A stretch of DNA of 64,000 nt from an uncultured Acidimicrobiaceae bacterium (GTDB lineage: Bacteria; Actinomycetota; Acidimicrobiia; Acidimicrobiales; Ilumatobacteraceae): positions 1 to 64,000 of the forward strand of contig CAIXIJ010000092.1 of assembly GCA_903919455.1 (NCBI GenBank), in the 5' to 3' direction. The number at the start of each line of letters is the position of its first letter. The stretch's first letter is position 1. This document shows, in pieces, positions 1-7,653 of this stretch. The notes under the pieces were generated by a model, which made no database searches, was not told the origin of the DNA, and was given only the letters and a program-made list of their open reading frames with translations. Made by a program: the position numbers and the translations under genes.

Positions 1-58
1 CCGTTCCGCGAGCAGCGTCACTGGGGCGACTCACAGCGGTCTCTCGAGGTTGTTCGAG

Positions 59-202
59 TCAGGTGAAGATGCTCACTCCACCGGGACCCACCATGAGCCC
101 AACGACGATGAGCATGATGCCCCACAGGTATTGGGTGCGTACTAACGCCACGATGCCCGACACGACCAAGATCGCTGCGAGCAACCAAAGCACGAGTCCC
201 AT
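59..202 (-). CDS. GPGG-motif small membrane protein
   Basis: A 47-residue protein that is almost entirely hydrophobic, with two membrane segments (about residues 3-19 and 24-38) and the C-terminal motif GPGGVSIF. That tail is typical of a widespread family of very small actinobacterial membrane proteins of unknown function. I place the start at 202 rather than at the longer in-frame start at 259, because a GAGGAGA ribosome binding site lies just before it and the extra 19 residues are charged and unlike the family. It is read away from the hydrolase at 553. No function can be assigned. Confidence 0.75.
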   Translation of the reverse strand: MGLVLWLLAAILVVSGIVALVRTQYLWGIMLIVVGLMVGPGGVSIFT

Positions 203-467
203 GGTTTTCTCCTCTTTCTGCAACGGGTCCGCCGGCCGGAATGGTCGGTCGAACTCCACCCTTCGTTGGGCGTTGCATTCCTCACATCCACCCTCGTCGC
301 ATCATCTGCAGCGAACAGAGTCGTAGGTCCTCCAGCATCGAGCTACGTAATGCAGATGGCAGTCGACGCGGTAGGGACCAAAGGCCCTATGGGTGCTGGA
401 ACGCCTCAGTCATGATGAAGGCATCCCCTCTTGATCCCCATCGGGAGGGTTGATTCAAACCGGGCTT

Positions 468-498
468 GAGGCGCACCAGATTCCCGTCGGTGCGCCTC
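468..498 (+). other. Inverted repeat, 10-bp perfect arms
   Basis: GAGGCGCACC at 468-477 pairs perfectly with GGTGCGCCTC at 489-498 across an 11-nt loop. No T-tract follows, so it is not a classical terminator. It lies about 40 bp upstream of the hydrolase -10 box and could be an operator. Function unknown. Confidence 0.4.
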
Positions 499-538
499 GC
501 TCGCATAGTCGGGCAGGGGTGCGGCGGTGCCTGCTCGC

Positions 539-544
539 TAACGT
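539..544 (+). promoter_or_regulatory. -10 box TAACGT, leaderless start for 553
   Basis: TAACGT ends 8 nt before the ATG at 553. This fits a TANNNT -10 element with transcription starting at the start codon, and it decides the start of the hydrolase gene against the in-frame ATG at 466. Confidence 0.5.
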
Positions 545-552
545 CGGTCGCC

Positions 553-1227
553 ATGCGGCTACATGTGCAACGTTCGGGACAGGGATCGCCGGCGCTGGTG
601 TTCGTTCATGGTCTCGGTGGCACCGCTGCCACCTGGGGCGGCGTGGTGGCGGCGCTCGCCGATCGCTACACCACGGCTGCAATCGATCTGCTCGGTCATG
701 GCCAGTCGCCGGTGCCCGACGACCCGGCGCTGTACACCCGCGATGCGGCACTCGCCGACATCGACGATGTGCTCGCCACCATCGACGGGCCGGCGGTGCT
801 GGTGGGCCACTCGCTCGGTGGTTACCTGTCGCTCGCGCACGCCGCCACTCGGCCGGGCGCGGCGGCGGCCATCGTGGTGCTGAACACCGGACCCGGATTC
901 CGCGACCCGGAGAAGCGCGAAGGCTGGAACGAGCGGTCGCGCCGCAACGCCCATCGCTTCGGCGTGCCGCTGCAGGCCACCAACCTGAACCTGCAGGAGG
1001 ACAGCGTGGTGATGGAGCGTCTGGCCGAGATGGATGTGCCCACCTTGGTGCTGGCCGGAGCGCTGGACCGCGAGGAGTACACCGTGAGCGGCCAGTACCT
1101 GGAGCGCAAGATGCCTCACGCCCGCCTCGAAGTGATCGAGGGTGGCGAGCACAACATGCAGGAGTCGCACGCTGCAGAAGTGGCAGCGGCGATCGACCGC
1201 TTCGTTCAGTCGACGATGGCGCTGTAG
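553..1227 (+). CDS. Alpha/beta fold hydrolase
   Basis: A 224-residue alpha/beta hydrolase. Visible are the oxyanion-hole region VFVHGLGG (about 16-23), the nucleophile elbow GHSLGG with Ser87, a likely acid in AGALDREE and the C-terminal histidine in GGEHNMQE. Cytosolic, with no signal peptide. The substrate cannot be predicted; small esters or lactones are usual for this family. An ATG at 466 would add 29 residues of poor composition, whereas the ATG at 553 has a -10 box 8 nt upstream. The 3' end overlaps the convergent serine hydrolase gene by 22 bp. Confidence 0.85.
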   Translation: MRLHVQRSGQGSPALVFVHGLGGTAATWGGVVAALADRYTTAAIDLLGHGQSPVPDDPALYTRDAALADIDDVLATIDGPAVLVGHSLGGYLSLAHAATRPGAAAAIVVLNTGPGFRDPEKREGWNERSRRNAHRFGVPLQATNLNLQEDSVVMERLAEMDVPTLVLAGALDREEYTVSGQYLERKMPHARLEVIEGGEHNMQESHAAEVAAAIDRFVQSTMAL

Positions 1228-2435
1228 ACCAAGCTGCGCAACTGGCCGCGGAAGTCGAACGAGGACGACGGCATGAGCTGGGTGGCGAACACCACCCACA
1301 TCTGCTCCACCGGATCGATCCAGAACACCGTGCTGGCGGCGCCACCCCAGTAGTAGTCGTGCTTCGCCAGCGTGCCCGTGGTGGTCTGATCGATGGTGCT
1401 GGCGAACCCGAGCCCGAACCCCACGCCTGCGTAGCCGTAGAGGGTGAGTAGTTCCACGTCGTGAGCCGCGAGGTCCTTTCCGCCGGGAAGGTGGTTCTCG
1501 CGCATCAAATGCAGCGTGCGCGGGCCGATGATGCGGTGCCCGTCGATCTCGCCGCCGCGTACGAGCATCTCGCAGAAGCGGGTGTAGTCGGCGACGGTGC
1601 CGACCAGGCCGCCGCCACCACTCACAAACGCCGGCTCGCGGAGGTAGCTACTTGTGGCCGGGTCGTCGAGCAGGGTGGTGGTCTTGTCGGCGTTGCGCTG
1701 GTAGTTCGCTGCGAAGCGGTGGGCCTTGTCGGCGGGCACCTGGAAGCTGGTGTCCACCATGCCCACTGGGCCGATGATGTGTTCCTGCAGATACTCGGCG
1801 AACGGCTGCCCGCTGATCTTCTCCACGAGAGCGCCACAGGCATCGGTGGCCAGTGAGTACTGGTATGCAGTACCGGGCTGGAAGCGCAGCGGCACCGTGG
1901 AGAGCTTCTCCATGAAGTCATCCATCGAGGCATTCACGCCGACGCTGCGAATCTTGTTGGCCTGATAGATGCGGTCGATGGGGTGCACCTCCATGCCCAT
2001 CAGCAGGCCGCCGTAGGTGAGGCCGCTGGTGTGGCTGAGAAGGTCGCGGAACGTGATGCCGCGATGGGCGGGCTCGGTGACCATGGAGTCGCCCTCACCG
2101 CTGATCCACACCTGGTGGCGCTTCCACGACGGGTAGAACCGCGACACCGGGTCATCGAGTTGGAACAGGCCGCGCTCGAACAACTGCATCAGCGCGATCG
2201 AGGTGAGCGGCTTGGTCATCGAGTAGATGCGGAAGATGGTGTCGTCGCCGACGGGCACGTTGCGCTCGCGGTCGCGCAGACCCAGCGAGGCGTGGTACGC
2301 CACCTTGCCGCGACGGCCCACGGCCACCTCGGCGCCGGCGATCTTGCCCTTCGACACGTAGTGCTCGTCGAGGTGCGCCGCAATGCGCTGCATACGGCCG
2401 GCGTCGAGGCCGGTTCCGGCGATGTCCACTTCCAT
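1206..2435 (-). CDS. Serine hydrolase, beta-lactamase class C family
   Basis: A 409-residue member of the beta-lactamase/transpeptidase-like fold (Pfam Beta-lactamase). It has the SxxK motif as SMTK (Ser72, Lys75) and a second motif around Tyr193 (YSL instead of the usual YSN or YAN). There is no signal peptide, so it probably acts in the cytosol as an esterase or amidase rather than as a true beta-lactamase. A GGGAGA ribosome binding site precedes the ATG at 2435. It diverges from the methyltransferase gene at 2462 with a 26-bp gap and overlaps the hydrolase at its 3' end. Confidence 0.88.
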   Translation of the reverse strand: MEVDIAGTGLDAGRMQRIAAHLDEHYVSKGKIAGAEVAVGRRGKVAYHASLGLRDRERNVPVGDDTIFRIYSMTKPLTSIALMQLFERGLFQLDDPVSRFYPSWKRHQVWISGEGDSMVTEPAHRGITFRDLLSHTSGLTYGGLLMGMEVHPIDRIYQANKIRSVGVNASMDDFMEKLSTVPLRFQPGTAYQYSLATDACGALVEKISGQPFAEYLQEHIIGPVGMVDTSFQVPADKAHRFAANYQRNADKTTTLLDDPATSSYLREPAFVSGGGGLVGTVADYTRFCEMLVRGGEIDGHRIIGPRTLHLMRENHLPGGKDLAAHDVELLTLYGYAGVGFGLGFASTIDQTTTGTLAKHDYYWGGAASTVFWIDPVEQMWVVFATQLMPSSSFDFRGQLRSLVYSAIVD

Positions 2436-2461
2436 GGTGTCTCCCTGGGAGAATCGAGGCG

Positions 2462-3250
2462 ATGTCGGTGAGCTTCAGGTGTCCCCATTGCGGCCAGCCG
2501 CTCACCGGTGAGGAGCGTACGTTGTCATGCGCGTCGGGTCATGTGTTCGACCGAGCGCGCGAGGGATACGTGAACTTGATGGTCGGTGGCCGGCTGCCGG
2601 GTGGCCCGAGTGGCGACGACGACACCATGGTGCGGGCCCGTCGGTCGGTGTTCGACGCCGGTTGCTATGGCCCGATCATCGACGCCGTTGCCGCAACGGT
2701 GCAGTCGGCCGGTGCTGCCAACGTGCTCGATGCTGGCTGCGGCGAGGGCACGTATCTGGAGCGGGCATGCAGTGCTGGCGCGCAGGGTTGGGGCATCGAC
2801 ATCTCCAAGGTGGCCGTCAAGTTGGCTGCGAAGCGATACCCGCGTTGTTCGTTCGCCGTTGCATCGTCGTATCGCCTGCCGTTCGACGATGCGTCATTCG
2901 ATGCCGTGATCGACGTGTTCTCGCCGCGTCCGTTCGACGAGCTGTTCCGTGTGCTTCGGCCGGGTGGCGTGGCGGTAGTGGTGACGCCCGGCCCCGGGCA
3001 TCTGGCTCAACTGAAGGCGCTGCTCTACGACACGCCGCGCCCGCACGAGGCTGAGGAAGCGATGCCGCCCGTGCACACGGTGCAGCACGTTCGTTTCACC
3101 GTGGATCTGGGCGAGCCCTCGCTGCGGCGCCAGCTGTTGGAGATGACGCCGTACTGGTGGAGCGCCGTGCCGGAACGACAGGCGCTGGTGGAAGCCACCC
3201 TTGCCTCGGTGGACGCCGACATGGTGCTCACCACCTACCGCCGCCCCTAA
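2462..3250 (+). CDS. RlmA-like rRNA (guanine-N1)-methyltransferase
   Basis: A 262-residue SAM-dependent methyltransferase. The N-terminus carries a zinc site (Cys7, Cys10, Cys23, His27) followed by FDRAREGYVNLM. That combination is characteristic of the RlmA family, which methylates N1 of a guanine in 23S rRNA helix 35. The SAM-binding motif VLDAGCGEG lies at about residues 88-96. In actinobacteria the homologue TlrB confers tylosin resistance by methylating the adjacent G748; which base is the target cannot be told from sequence. The gene runs divergently from the serine hydrolase and is followed by a C-rich tract and a repeat pair. Confidence 0.82.
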   Translation: MSVSFRCPHCGQPLTGEERTLSCASGHVFDRAREGYVNLMVGGRLPGGPSGDDDTMVRARRSVFDAGCYGPIIDAVAATVQSAGAANVLDAGCGEGTYLERACSAGAQGWGIDISKVAVKLAAKRYPRCSFAVASSYRLPFDDASFDAVIDVFSPRPFDELFRVLRPGGVAVVVTPGPGHLAQLKALLYDTPRPHEAEEAMPPVHTVQHVRFTVDLGEPSLRRQLLEMTPYWWSAVPERQALVEATLASVDADMVLTTYRRP

Positions 3251-3270
3251 CCCCCGCCCCGCCCCCGCCC
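3251..3270 (-). other. G-quadruplex-type tract on the minus strand
   Basis: Directly after the methyltransferase stop codon the plus strand is runs of 3-5 C separated by single G. The minus strand therefore has four G-runs (3, 5, 4 and 5) with 1-nt loops, the canonical pattern for a stable G-quadruplex. It flanks the repeat at 3270-3330. Confidence 0.45.
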
Positions 3271-3330
3271 ACCTTTCCGCAACTTGTCGCGGGTTCCACT
3301 CCAATCATGGTGGTGGGGCCGCGACAAGAA
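3270..3330. repeat. CTTGTCGCGG inverted-repeat element, copy 1
   Basis: A 61-bp unit repeated 91 bp downstream at 3361-3421 with 3 mismatches. It contains CTTGTCGCGG at 3283-3292 and the exact inverse CCGCGACAAG at 3319-3328, separated by 26 nt. It lies between the convergent ends of the methyltransferase and mrp genes. A third copy with the same arms and the same 26-nt spacing is at 27922-27967. Confidence 0.8.
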
Positions 3331-3360
3331 TCGAATCAGTGGGTCCCGGCTGGCAGCGCT

Positions 3361-3421
3361 CACCTTTCCGCAACTTGTCGCGGGTTTCACTCCAACCGTG
3401 GTGGTGGGGCCGCGACAAGAA
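3361..3421. repeat. CTTGTCGCGG inverted-repeat element, copy 2
   Basis: Second 61-bp unit. The arms lie at 3374-3383 and 3410-3419 and are again perfectly complementary with a 26-nt spacer. The three differences from copy 1 all lie in the spacer, so the arms look conserved. Confidence 0.8.
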
Positions 3422-3431
3422 CGAAGAAGTT

Positions 3432-3500
3432 GGGGGACGAGTGTGGACGAGTGTGGGCGCGGCGGGTGAAGCGCGTTGGGGGACGTGGGGGCGTTGGGGG
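3432..3500 (+). other. G-run cluster at the end of mrp
   Basis: GGGGG runs at 3432-3436, 3478-3482, 3487-3491 and 3496-3500; the last three are separated by only 4 nt and abut the mrp stop codon at 3501. With the 3432 run, or the GGG at 3464, this could form a quadruplex on the plus strand. Function is speculative. Confidence 0.3.
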
Positions 3501-4655
3501 TCAGTTCACCTTCAGCGCGGCGCTGAAGACCTTCTTCGGCTTGAGGTCTTCGGCGATGCGCTTGGCGATGGCCTGGAAGGCCTGGGCCGCTTCGCTCTCG
3601 GGGTGTGCAACGGTGATCGGCTTGCCGTCGTCGCCGCCTTCGCGGAGCTCCTGCACCAGCGGGAGTTGACCGAGCAGCGGCACGCCCAGCTCTGCGGACA
3701 GCTCGGCACCACCGCCGGCGCCGAAGATCTCGTAGCGCTTTCCATCGTCGCCGGTGAACCAGCTCATGTTCTCGATGATGCCCTTCACGGGCAGGTTCAC
3801 CTTTTGGGCCATAGCAGCCGACAGGCGAGCGACCTTCTGTGCCGCGGGCTGGGGCGTGGTGACCACGTACACCTCACCGCGGGGGAGGTACTGGCTGAGG
3901 CTGAGCGCGATGTCGCCGGTGCCGGGCGGCATGTCGATGAGGAGGAAGTCGGGGTCGTCCCAGAACACGTCGGCCAGGAACTGCTCGAGCGCCTTGTGCA
4001 ACATGGGCCCACGCCAAATGATGGCCTGGCCTTCCGGCACGAAGTAGCCGATGGAGATGCACGTGACACCGTTGGCCTCCGGCGGCACCAGCATGTCGTC
4101 GATGACCACGGGGTCGCGGTCGGTGCCCAACATGCGCGGCACGGAGTAGCCGTAGATGTCGGCATCCACCACGCCTACCTTGTAGCCCTGGCTGGCGAGT
4201 GCGACGGCGAGGTTCACCGTGACGCTGCTCTTGCCCACGCCGCCCTTGCCGCTGGAGATGAGCAGCGGGCGGGTCTTGTTGCCCGGCTGGTTGAACGGTA
4301 CGGCCTTGCCCTCGGCGTGGCCGTGCCCACCTTGCGGTGCAGCATGGCTATGACCGTGGCCGGCGCCGCCCATGATCTCGCGCACCTTGCCGCGCTCGAT
4401 GTCGTCCATCACGCCGAACTCCAGCGCCACCGAGGTGACGCCGGCCAGTGCCGTCACCGCAGTGCTGACGCGGTTCTGGATCTCGTTGCGCAGAGGGCAA
4501 CCCGCCACCGTGAGCGCGACCTCGAGCCGCACGGCACCCTTGCGGTCGACGTCGACCTTTCGGACCATGCCGAGATCCACGATGCTGCGGTGCAGTTCGG
4601 GGTCCTCAACAGGGCGGAGGGCGTCGATGATCTGCTCGGTGCTGACTGCTGCCAT
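3501..4655 (-). CDS. mrp: Mrp/ApbC-type P-loop ATPase, Fe-S cluster carrier
   Basis: A 384-residue cytosolic protein thought to carry and deliver Fe-S clusters. Residues 1-95 form a MIP18/DUF59 domain (VEDPELHRSIVDLG). A His/Gly-rich linker follows (GHGHSHAAPQGGHGH), then an MRP ATPase domain with the deviant Walker A GKGGVGKSS and the segment IENMSWF. The CxxC that often follows this segment in proteobacterial homologues is absent, as I recall for actinobacterial ones too. The start at 4655 is supported by a GGAG site; a longer open frame upstream has no family features. It diverges from the SufR-like regulator at 4725. Confidence 0.92.
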   Translation of the reverse strand: MAAVSTEQIIDALRPVEDPELHRSIVDLGMVRKVDVDRKGAVRLEVALTVAGCPLRNEIQNRVSTAVTALAGVTSVALEFGVMDDIERGKVREIMGGAGHGHSHAAPQGGHGHAEGKAVPFNQPGNKTRPLLISSGKGGVGKSSVTVNLAVALASQGYKVGVVDADIYGYSVPRMLGTDRDPVVIDDMLVPPEANGVTCISIGYFVPEGQAIIWRGPMLHKALEQFLADVFWDDPDFLLIDMPPGTGDIALSLSQYLPRGEVYVVTTPQPAAQKVARLSAAMAQKVNLPVKGIIENMSWFTGDDGKRYEIFGAGGGAELSAELGVPLLGQLPLVQELREGGDDGKPITVAHPESEAAQAFQAIAKRIAEDLKPKKVFSAALKVN

Positions 4656-4712
4656 GGGAGGTCTCCGGGAGCGGCTCGGGGCGAAGCGACGAATTACCAC
4701 TACGCGCATAGG

Positions 4713-4718
4713 TAGAAT
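4713..4718 (+). promoter_or_regulatory. -10 box TAGAAT before the SufR-like regulator
   Basis: TAGAAT ends 6 nt before the GTG at 4725, predicting a leaderless mRNA. The surrounding sequence is nearly palindromic, so the minus strand also shows TATTCT, a possible -10 for mrp. Confidence 0.45.
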
Positions 4719-4724
4719 ACCGGC

Positions 4725-5462
4725 GTGGCTGCGAACACGACCTCTTCCCCGAGCACCGTGTCGTTCACCAGCACCGTGTCGGCCATCACGGATGCATTCG
4801 GCGATCCCACCCGTCGCGGCATCTACCTGATGGCGCGAGAGAGCGAAGCTGGCGTCACGGCAGCGATGGTGGCCGAGCAGTTCGGTGTGCACCCCAACGT
4901 GGCCCGCCACCACCTCGACAAGTTGTCGGCCGGTGGCTACCTGGAAGTGGTCATCGAACGGGCGGAGGGTGCGGGCGCTGGTCGTCCCAGCAAGCACTAC
5001 CGCGTGTCGCCCGATGCGAAGGTGGAAACCGCGGGCAACGTGCCCGTTCACAGCGACGACCTGGTGCTGTCGCTGCTGGGTCGGGCGTTGCGCCTGCTGC
5101 CTCGTGCCGAGGCCGAGGTGATGGCCGAGGAAGTAGGCCAGGAGTACGGGCGGGCGATGGCGCAGGGCATGACCGGTGCCGATCTCGCCGCAGGCCAGCG
5201 CAGTCTGCGCTCTGCCATGCAGGCCGTGGCCGATGCACTCACGGCTCACGGCTTTGCCGCCCACGCCGAACAGCGCAACAACCAGCTGCGCATCATCAAC
5301 AACCACTGCCCGTTCGGCGATGTCGCCATCGAGCACCCGGTCATCTGCGCTGTCGACCGCGGAATGGTGAAGGGCATGCTGGCGGCCCTGCACGGCGATG
5401 CCGACGTGAGCACCCTGCAGTCACTCGCCCAGGGCGACACCTTCTGCGCCACCTCAGTCTGA
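4725..5462 (+). CDS. SufR-like helix-turn-helix regulator with cysteine cluster
   Basis: A 245-residue protein with an ArsR/DeoR-like winged helix at about residues 15-95 (DPTRRGIYLM, VHPNVARHHLDKL, GRPSKHYRV). The C-terminal half has Cys195 and Cys208 (C-x12-C, in NHCPFGDV and HPVIC) plus Cys241. SufR repressors bind a [4Fe-4S] cluster through a cysteine set that begins C-x12-C, so an Fe-S-sensing role is likely but one expected cysteine is not obvious. Its divergence from mrp, an Fe-S carrier, supports this; usually such genes sit before suf. GTG start, probably leaderless. Confidence 0.8.
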   Translation: MAANTTSSPSTVSFTSTVSAITDAFGDPTRRGIYLMARESEAGVTAAMVAEQFGVHPNVARHHLDKLSAGGYLEVVIERAEGAGAGRPSKHYRVSPDAKVETAGNVPVHSDDLVLSLLGRALRLLPRAEAEVMAEEVGQEYGRAMAQGMTGADLAAGQRSLRSAMQAVADALTAHGFAAHAEQRNNQLRIINNHCPFGDVAIEHPVICAVDRGMVKGMLAALHGDADVSTLQSLAQGDTFCATSV

Positions 5463-5542
5463 CATTCAGCACGAACCCAAGTTCCTGGTGAATGGGTACG
5501 CTGTGGAGCGATCCGCCGGATCCCGCACACGAAAGGACCACC

Positions 5543-5776
5543 GTGGACATTCGCATCGGTGTCACCCAGACCGCCCGCGACATCGCCATCGAACTGGCCG
5601 ACGACGTCGACCGTGATGGCGTGAAGGCGAAGATCGACGCTGCGCTCACCGGCGCGGTCGACGTGCTGTGGCTCACCGATAAGAAGGGCCGCGACGTGGC
5701 CGTCGCCGCATCGAAGATCGCCTTCGTGGAGATTGGTTCGGCCGAGACCGACCGTCGTATCGGCTTCGGCGGCTGA
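5543..5776 (+). CDS. DUF3107 family protein
   Basis: A 77-residue actinobacterial protein of unknown function with a compact alpha/beta pattern ([34 protein letters not shown]). The end resembles other DUF3107 proteins. I start at the GTG at 5543, preceded by GAAAGGA; the ORF extends 17 codons further upstream without family-like sequence. A TACGCT box at 5497-5502 would give a leader of about 35 nt. It lies upstream of rmlA with a 31-bp gap, possibly in one operon. Confidence 0.82.
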   Translation: MDIRIGVTQTARDIAIELADDVDRDGVKAKIDAALTGAVDVLWLTDKKGRDVAVAASKIAFVEIGSAETDRRIGFGG

Positions 5777-5807
5777 GCACTCGGCTCGCACACGGAACGA
5801 CGAGCGC

Positions 5808-6686
5808 GTGAAGGGCATCATCCTCGCTGGTGGTACGGGCAGCCGCCTGTGGCCCATCACCCGCGGCGTCAGCAAGCAGTTGCTGCCGGTGTACGACAAG
5901 CCGATGATCTACTACCCGCTCACCACGCTGATGCTGGCGGGTATCCGTGAGGTACTGATCATCACCACGCCGCACGAACAGGGTGCCTTCCGCACGTTGT
6001 TGGGCGACGGGTCGCAGTGGGGTATCCGCATCGAATATGCCGTGCAGGAAGTGCCCAATGGCCTGGCGCAAGCCTTCGTCATCGGTGCCGAGTTCGTCGC
6101 CGGTGGCCCGAGCGCCTTGGTGCTCGGCGACAACATCTTCTTCGGCCAGGGTTTGGTGCAGCAGATGCAGGTCGCCACCGAACGGTCGCTGGGCGCAACC
6201 GTGTTCGGCTACCGCGTGCACGACCCCGAGCGATACGGCGTGGCGGAGGTGGACGCGCACGGCAAGGTGCTCAGCATCGAGGAGAAGCCGGCGCGGCCCA
6301 AGAGCAACTACGCCGTCACCGGCCTGTATTTCTACGACGAGCAGGTGGTGGACATTGCGGCGAATCTGCAGCCATCAGCGCGCGGCGAGTACGAGATCAC
6401 CGATGTGAACGCCGAATACCTGCGACGCGGGCAGTTGCATATGGAAGTTCTCGGCCGCGGCTACGCCTGGCTCGACACCGGCACCTACGAATCGCTGCTG
6501 GAGGCCGGCAGTTTCGTTGCCACGCTCGAGAAGCGGCAGGGCCTGCAGGTGGCATCGCCCGACGAGATCTCCTTCGCAGCCGGCTGGATCTCCGCTGAGG
6601 AACTGGTGGCAAACGCCACGCCAATGGCGAAGAACCCCTACGGGGCGTACCTCCTGCGGCTGGCTGCCGAAGGTTCGGACAGCTGA
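5808..6686 (+). CDS. rmlA: Glucose-1-phosphate thymidylyltransferase
   Basis: A 292-residue enzyme that joins glucose-1-phosphate and dTTP to give dTDP-glucose, the first step to dTDP-rhamnose and other deoxysugars of the envelope. It shows the nucleotide-binding loop [12 protein letters not shown] at the N-terminus, [17 protein letters not shown], and [10 protein letters not shown]. Length matches RmlA (about 290). The GTG at 5808 puts the protein start at the family position; the ORF extends further only by overlapping the upstream gene. The other rml genes are not in the window. Confidence 0.92.
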   Translation: MKGIILAGGTGSRLWPITRGVSKQLLPVYDKPMIYYPLTTLMLAGIREVLIITTPHEQGAFRTLLGDGSQWGIRIEYAVQEVPNGLAQAFVIGAEFVAGGPSALVLGDNIFFGQGLVQQMQVATERSLGATVFGYRVHDPERYGVAEVDAHGKVLSIEEKPARPKSNYAVTGLYFYDEQVVDIAANLQPSARGEYEITDVNAEYLRRGQLHMEVLGRGYAWLDTGTYESLLEAGSFVATLEKRQGLQVASPDEISFAAGWISAEELVANATPMAKNPYGAYLLRLAAEGSDS

Positions 6687-6708
6687 CCGTGCCGCGGGCG
6701 GCCCGGCG

Positions 6709-7653
6709 ATGACGGCCATCCTCGACCGACAACTGCTCTTCGTCACCGGCAAGGGTGGCGTAGGCAAAACCACCACCGCGGCCGCCTTGGCCGACCTTGC
6801 GGCGCGTGAGGGACGCCGAGTGTTGGTGTGCGAGATGGACGCGAAGGGGGCCATCGCCGCGGCGTTCGATCTGCCTCGCCTGCAGTTCGAACCCACTGAG
6901 GTTCGACCCGGGCTGCACGCTATGGCGATGAACACCGAGGACTCGTTGCGCGAGTACCTGCGAGTGATGGCGAGGGTGCCGGTAGTCGGCCGCATCGGAC
7001 CGCTGGCGCACATGTTCGATTTCGTGGCTGATGCAGCGCCCGGGGTGAAGGAGATCTTGGCGATCGGAAAGCTGTGTTACGAGGTGCGCGAACGGCACTA
7101 CGACCTCGTCGTGGTGGATGCCGAAGCGAGCGGCCACATCGTGGCGCAGATCGATGCGCCTCGCGCCATCCGCGAATTGGTGCAGGTGGGGCCGGTTCGC
7201 GACCAGACCGAATGGATGTTGCGAATACTCGCCGACCCTGCGCGCACAGGCTTGGTGGTGGTCACCACGCCGGAGGAAATGCCGGTGACGGAGACCATCG
7301 AACTGGTGGCGAAGGTGCAAGCCACCACCGAGGTGGACGTGGCGGGTGTGTTCGTGAACCGCATGCTGCCGGAGTGGTTCGAAGGCCGAGATCTCGAGGT
7401 GTTCGAAGGGTTGCGCGGGCCGCAGGCTCAGGCGCTGTTGGCTGCCGCACTGGGCCCGAAGGTGGGCGTGGTGTTCGATGCAGCGGCGCTGGCGCAGAGC
7501 CGCAGCGGCGTGGCGAACGGGTTCGTCGAGCGACTCCGTGACGAACTCCCTAAAGAAGTGCCGTTGCATGTGCTCCCGGAGTTGTTCACCAAGGCCAGTG
7601 GGCGGCGAGTGGTGTCGCTGGTGGCCGACGAACTGCAAGGGGCGTTGGGCTGA
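6709..7653 (+). CDS. ArsA/Get3-like ATPase, first of a pair
   Basis: A 314-residue P-loop ATPase with the deviant Walker A GKGGVGKTT (about residues 14-22), including the signature lysine of the ArsA/Get3/MinD group. It forms a tandem with the next gene, overlapping by 1 bp. Such pairs correspond to Rv3679-Rv3680 of Mycobacterium tuberculosis, Get3-like proteins reported to act together and sometimes called BagA and BagB. A role in handling membrane proteins or hydrophobic clients is inferred; arsenite transport is unlikely because no arsB lies nearby. Confidence 0.85.
   Translation: MTAILDRQLLFVTGKGGVGKTTTAAALADLAAREGRRVLVCEMDAKGAIAAAFDLPRLQFEPTEVRPGLHAMAMNTEDSLREYLRVMARVPVVGRIGPLAHMFDFVADAAPGVKEILAIGKLCYEVRERHYDLVVVDAEASGHIVAQIDAPRAIRELVQVGPVRDQTEWMLRILADPARTGLVVVTTPEEMPVTETIELVAKVQATTEVDVAGVFVNRMLPEWFEGRDLEVFEGLRGPQAQALLAAALGPKVGVVFDAAALAQSRSGVANGFVERLRDELPKEVPLHVLPELFTKASGRRVVSLVADELQGALG

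Larger units (their letters stand above)
203..552. other. 350-bp intergenic region, no gene seen
   Basis: This gap separates the divergent small membrane protein and alpha/beta hydrolase. Open frames here have poor composition and look like chance. It should hold the promoter of the small protein. It also holds a hairpin at 468-498 and the -10 box of the hydrolase at 539-544. Confidence 0.5.

Noticed and set aside
1206-2435. Beta-lactam resistance gene
   Set aside because: There is no signal peptide and the second motif is YSL, so a cytosolic esterase-like hydrolase is more likely.
3201-4715. 504-residue open frame on the plus strand
   Set aside because: It crosses the rlmA-like stop, the repeat pair and all of mrp in antisense; composition is His/Arg-rich, a high-GC shadow frame.
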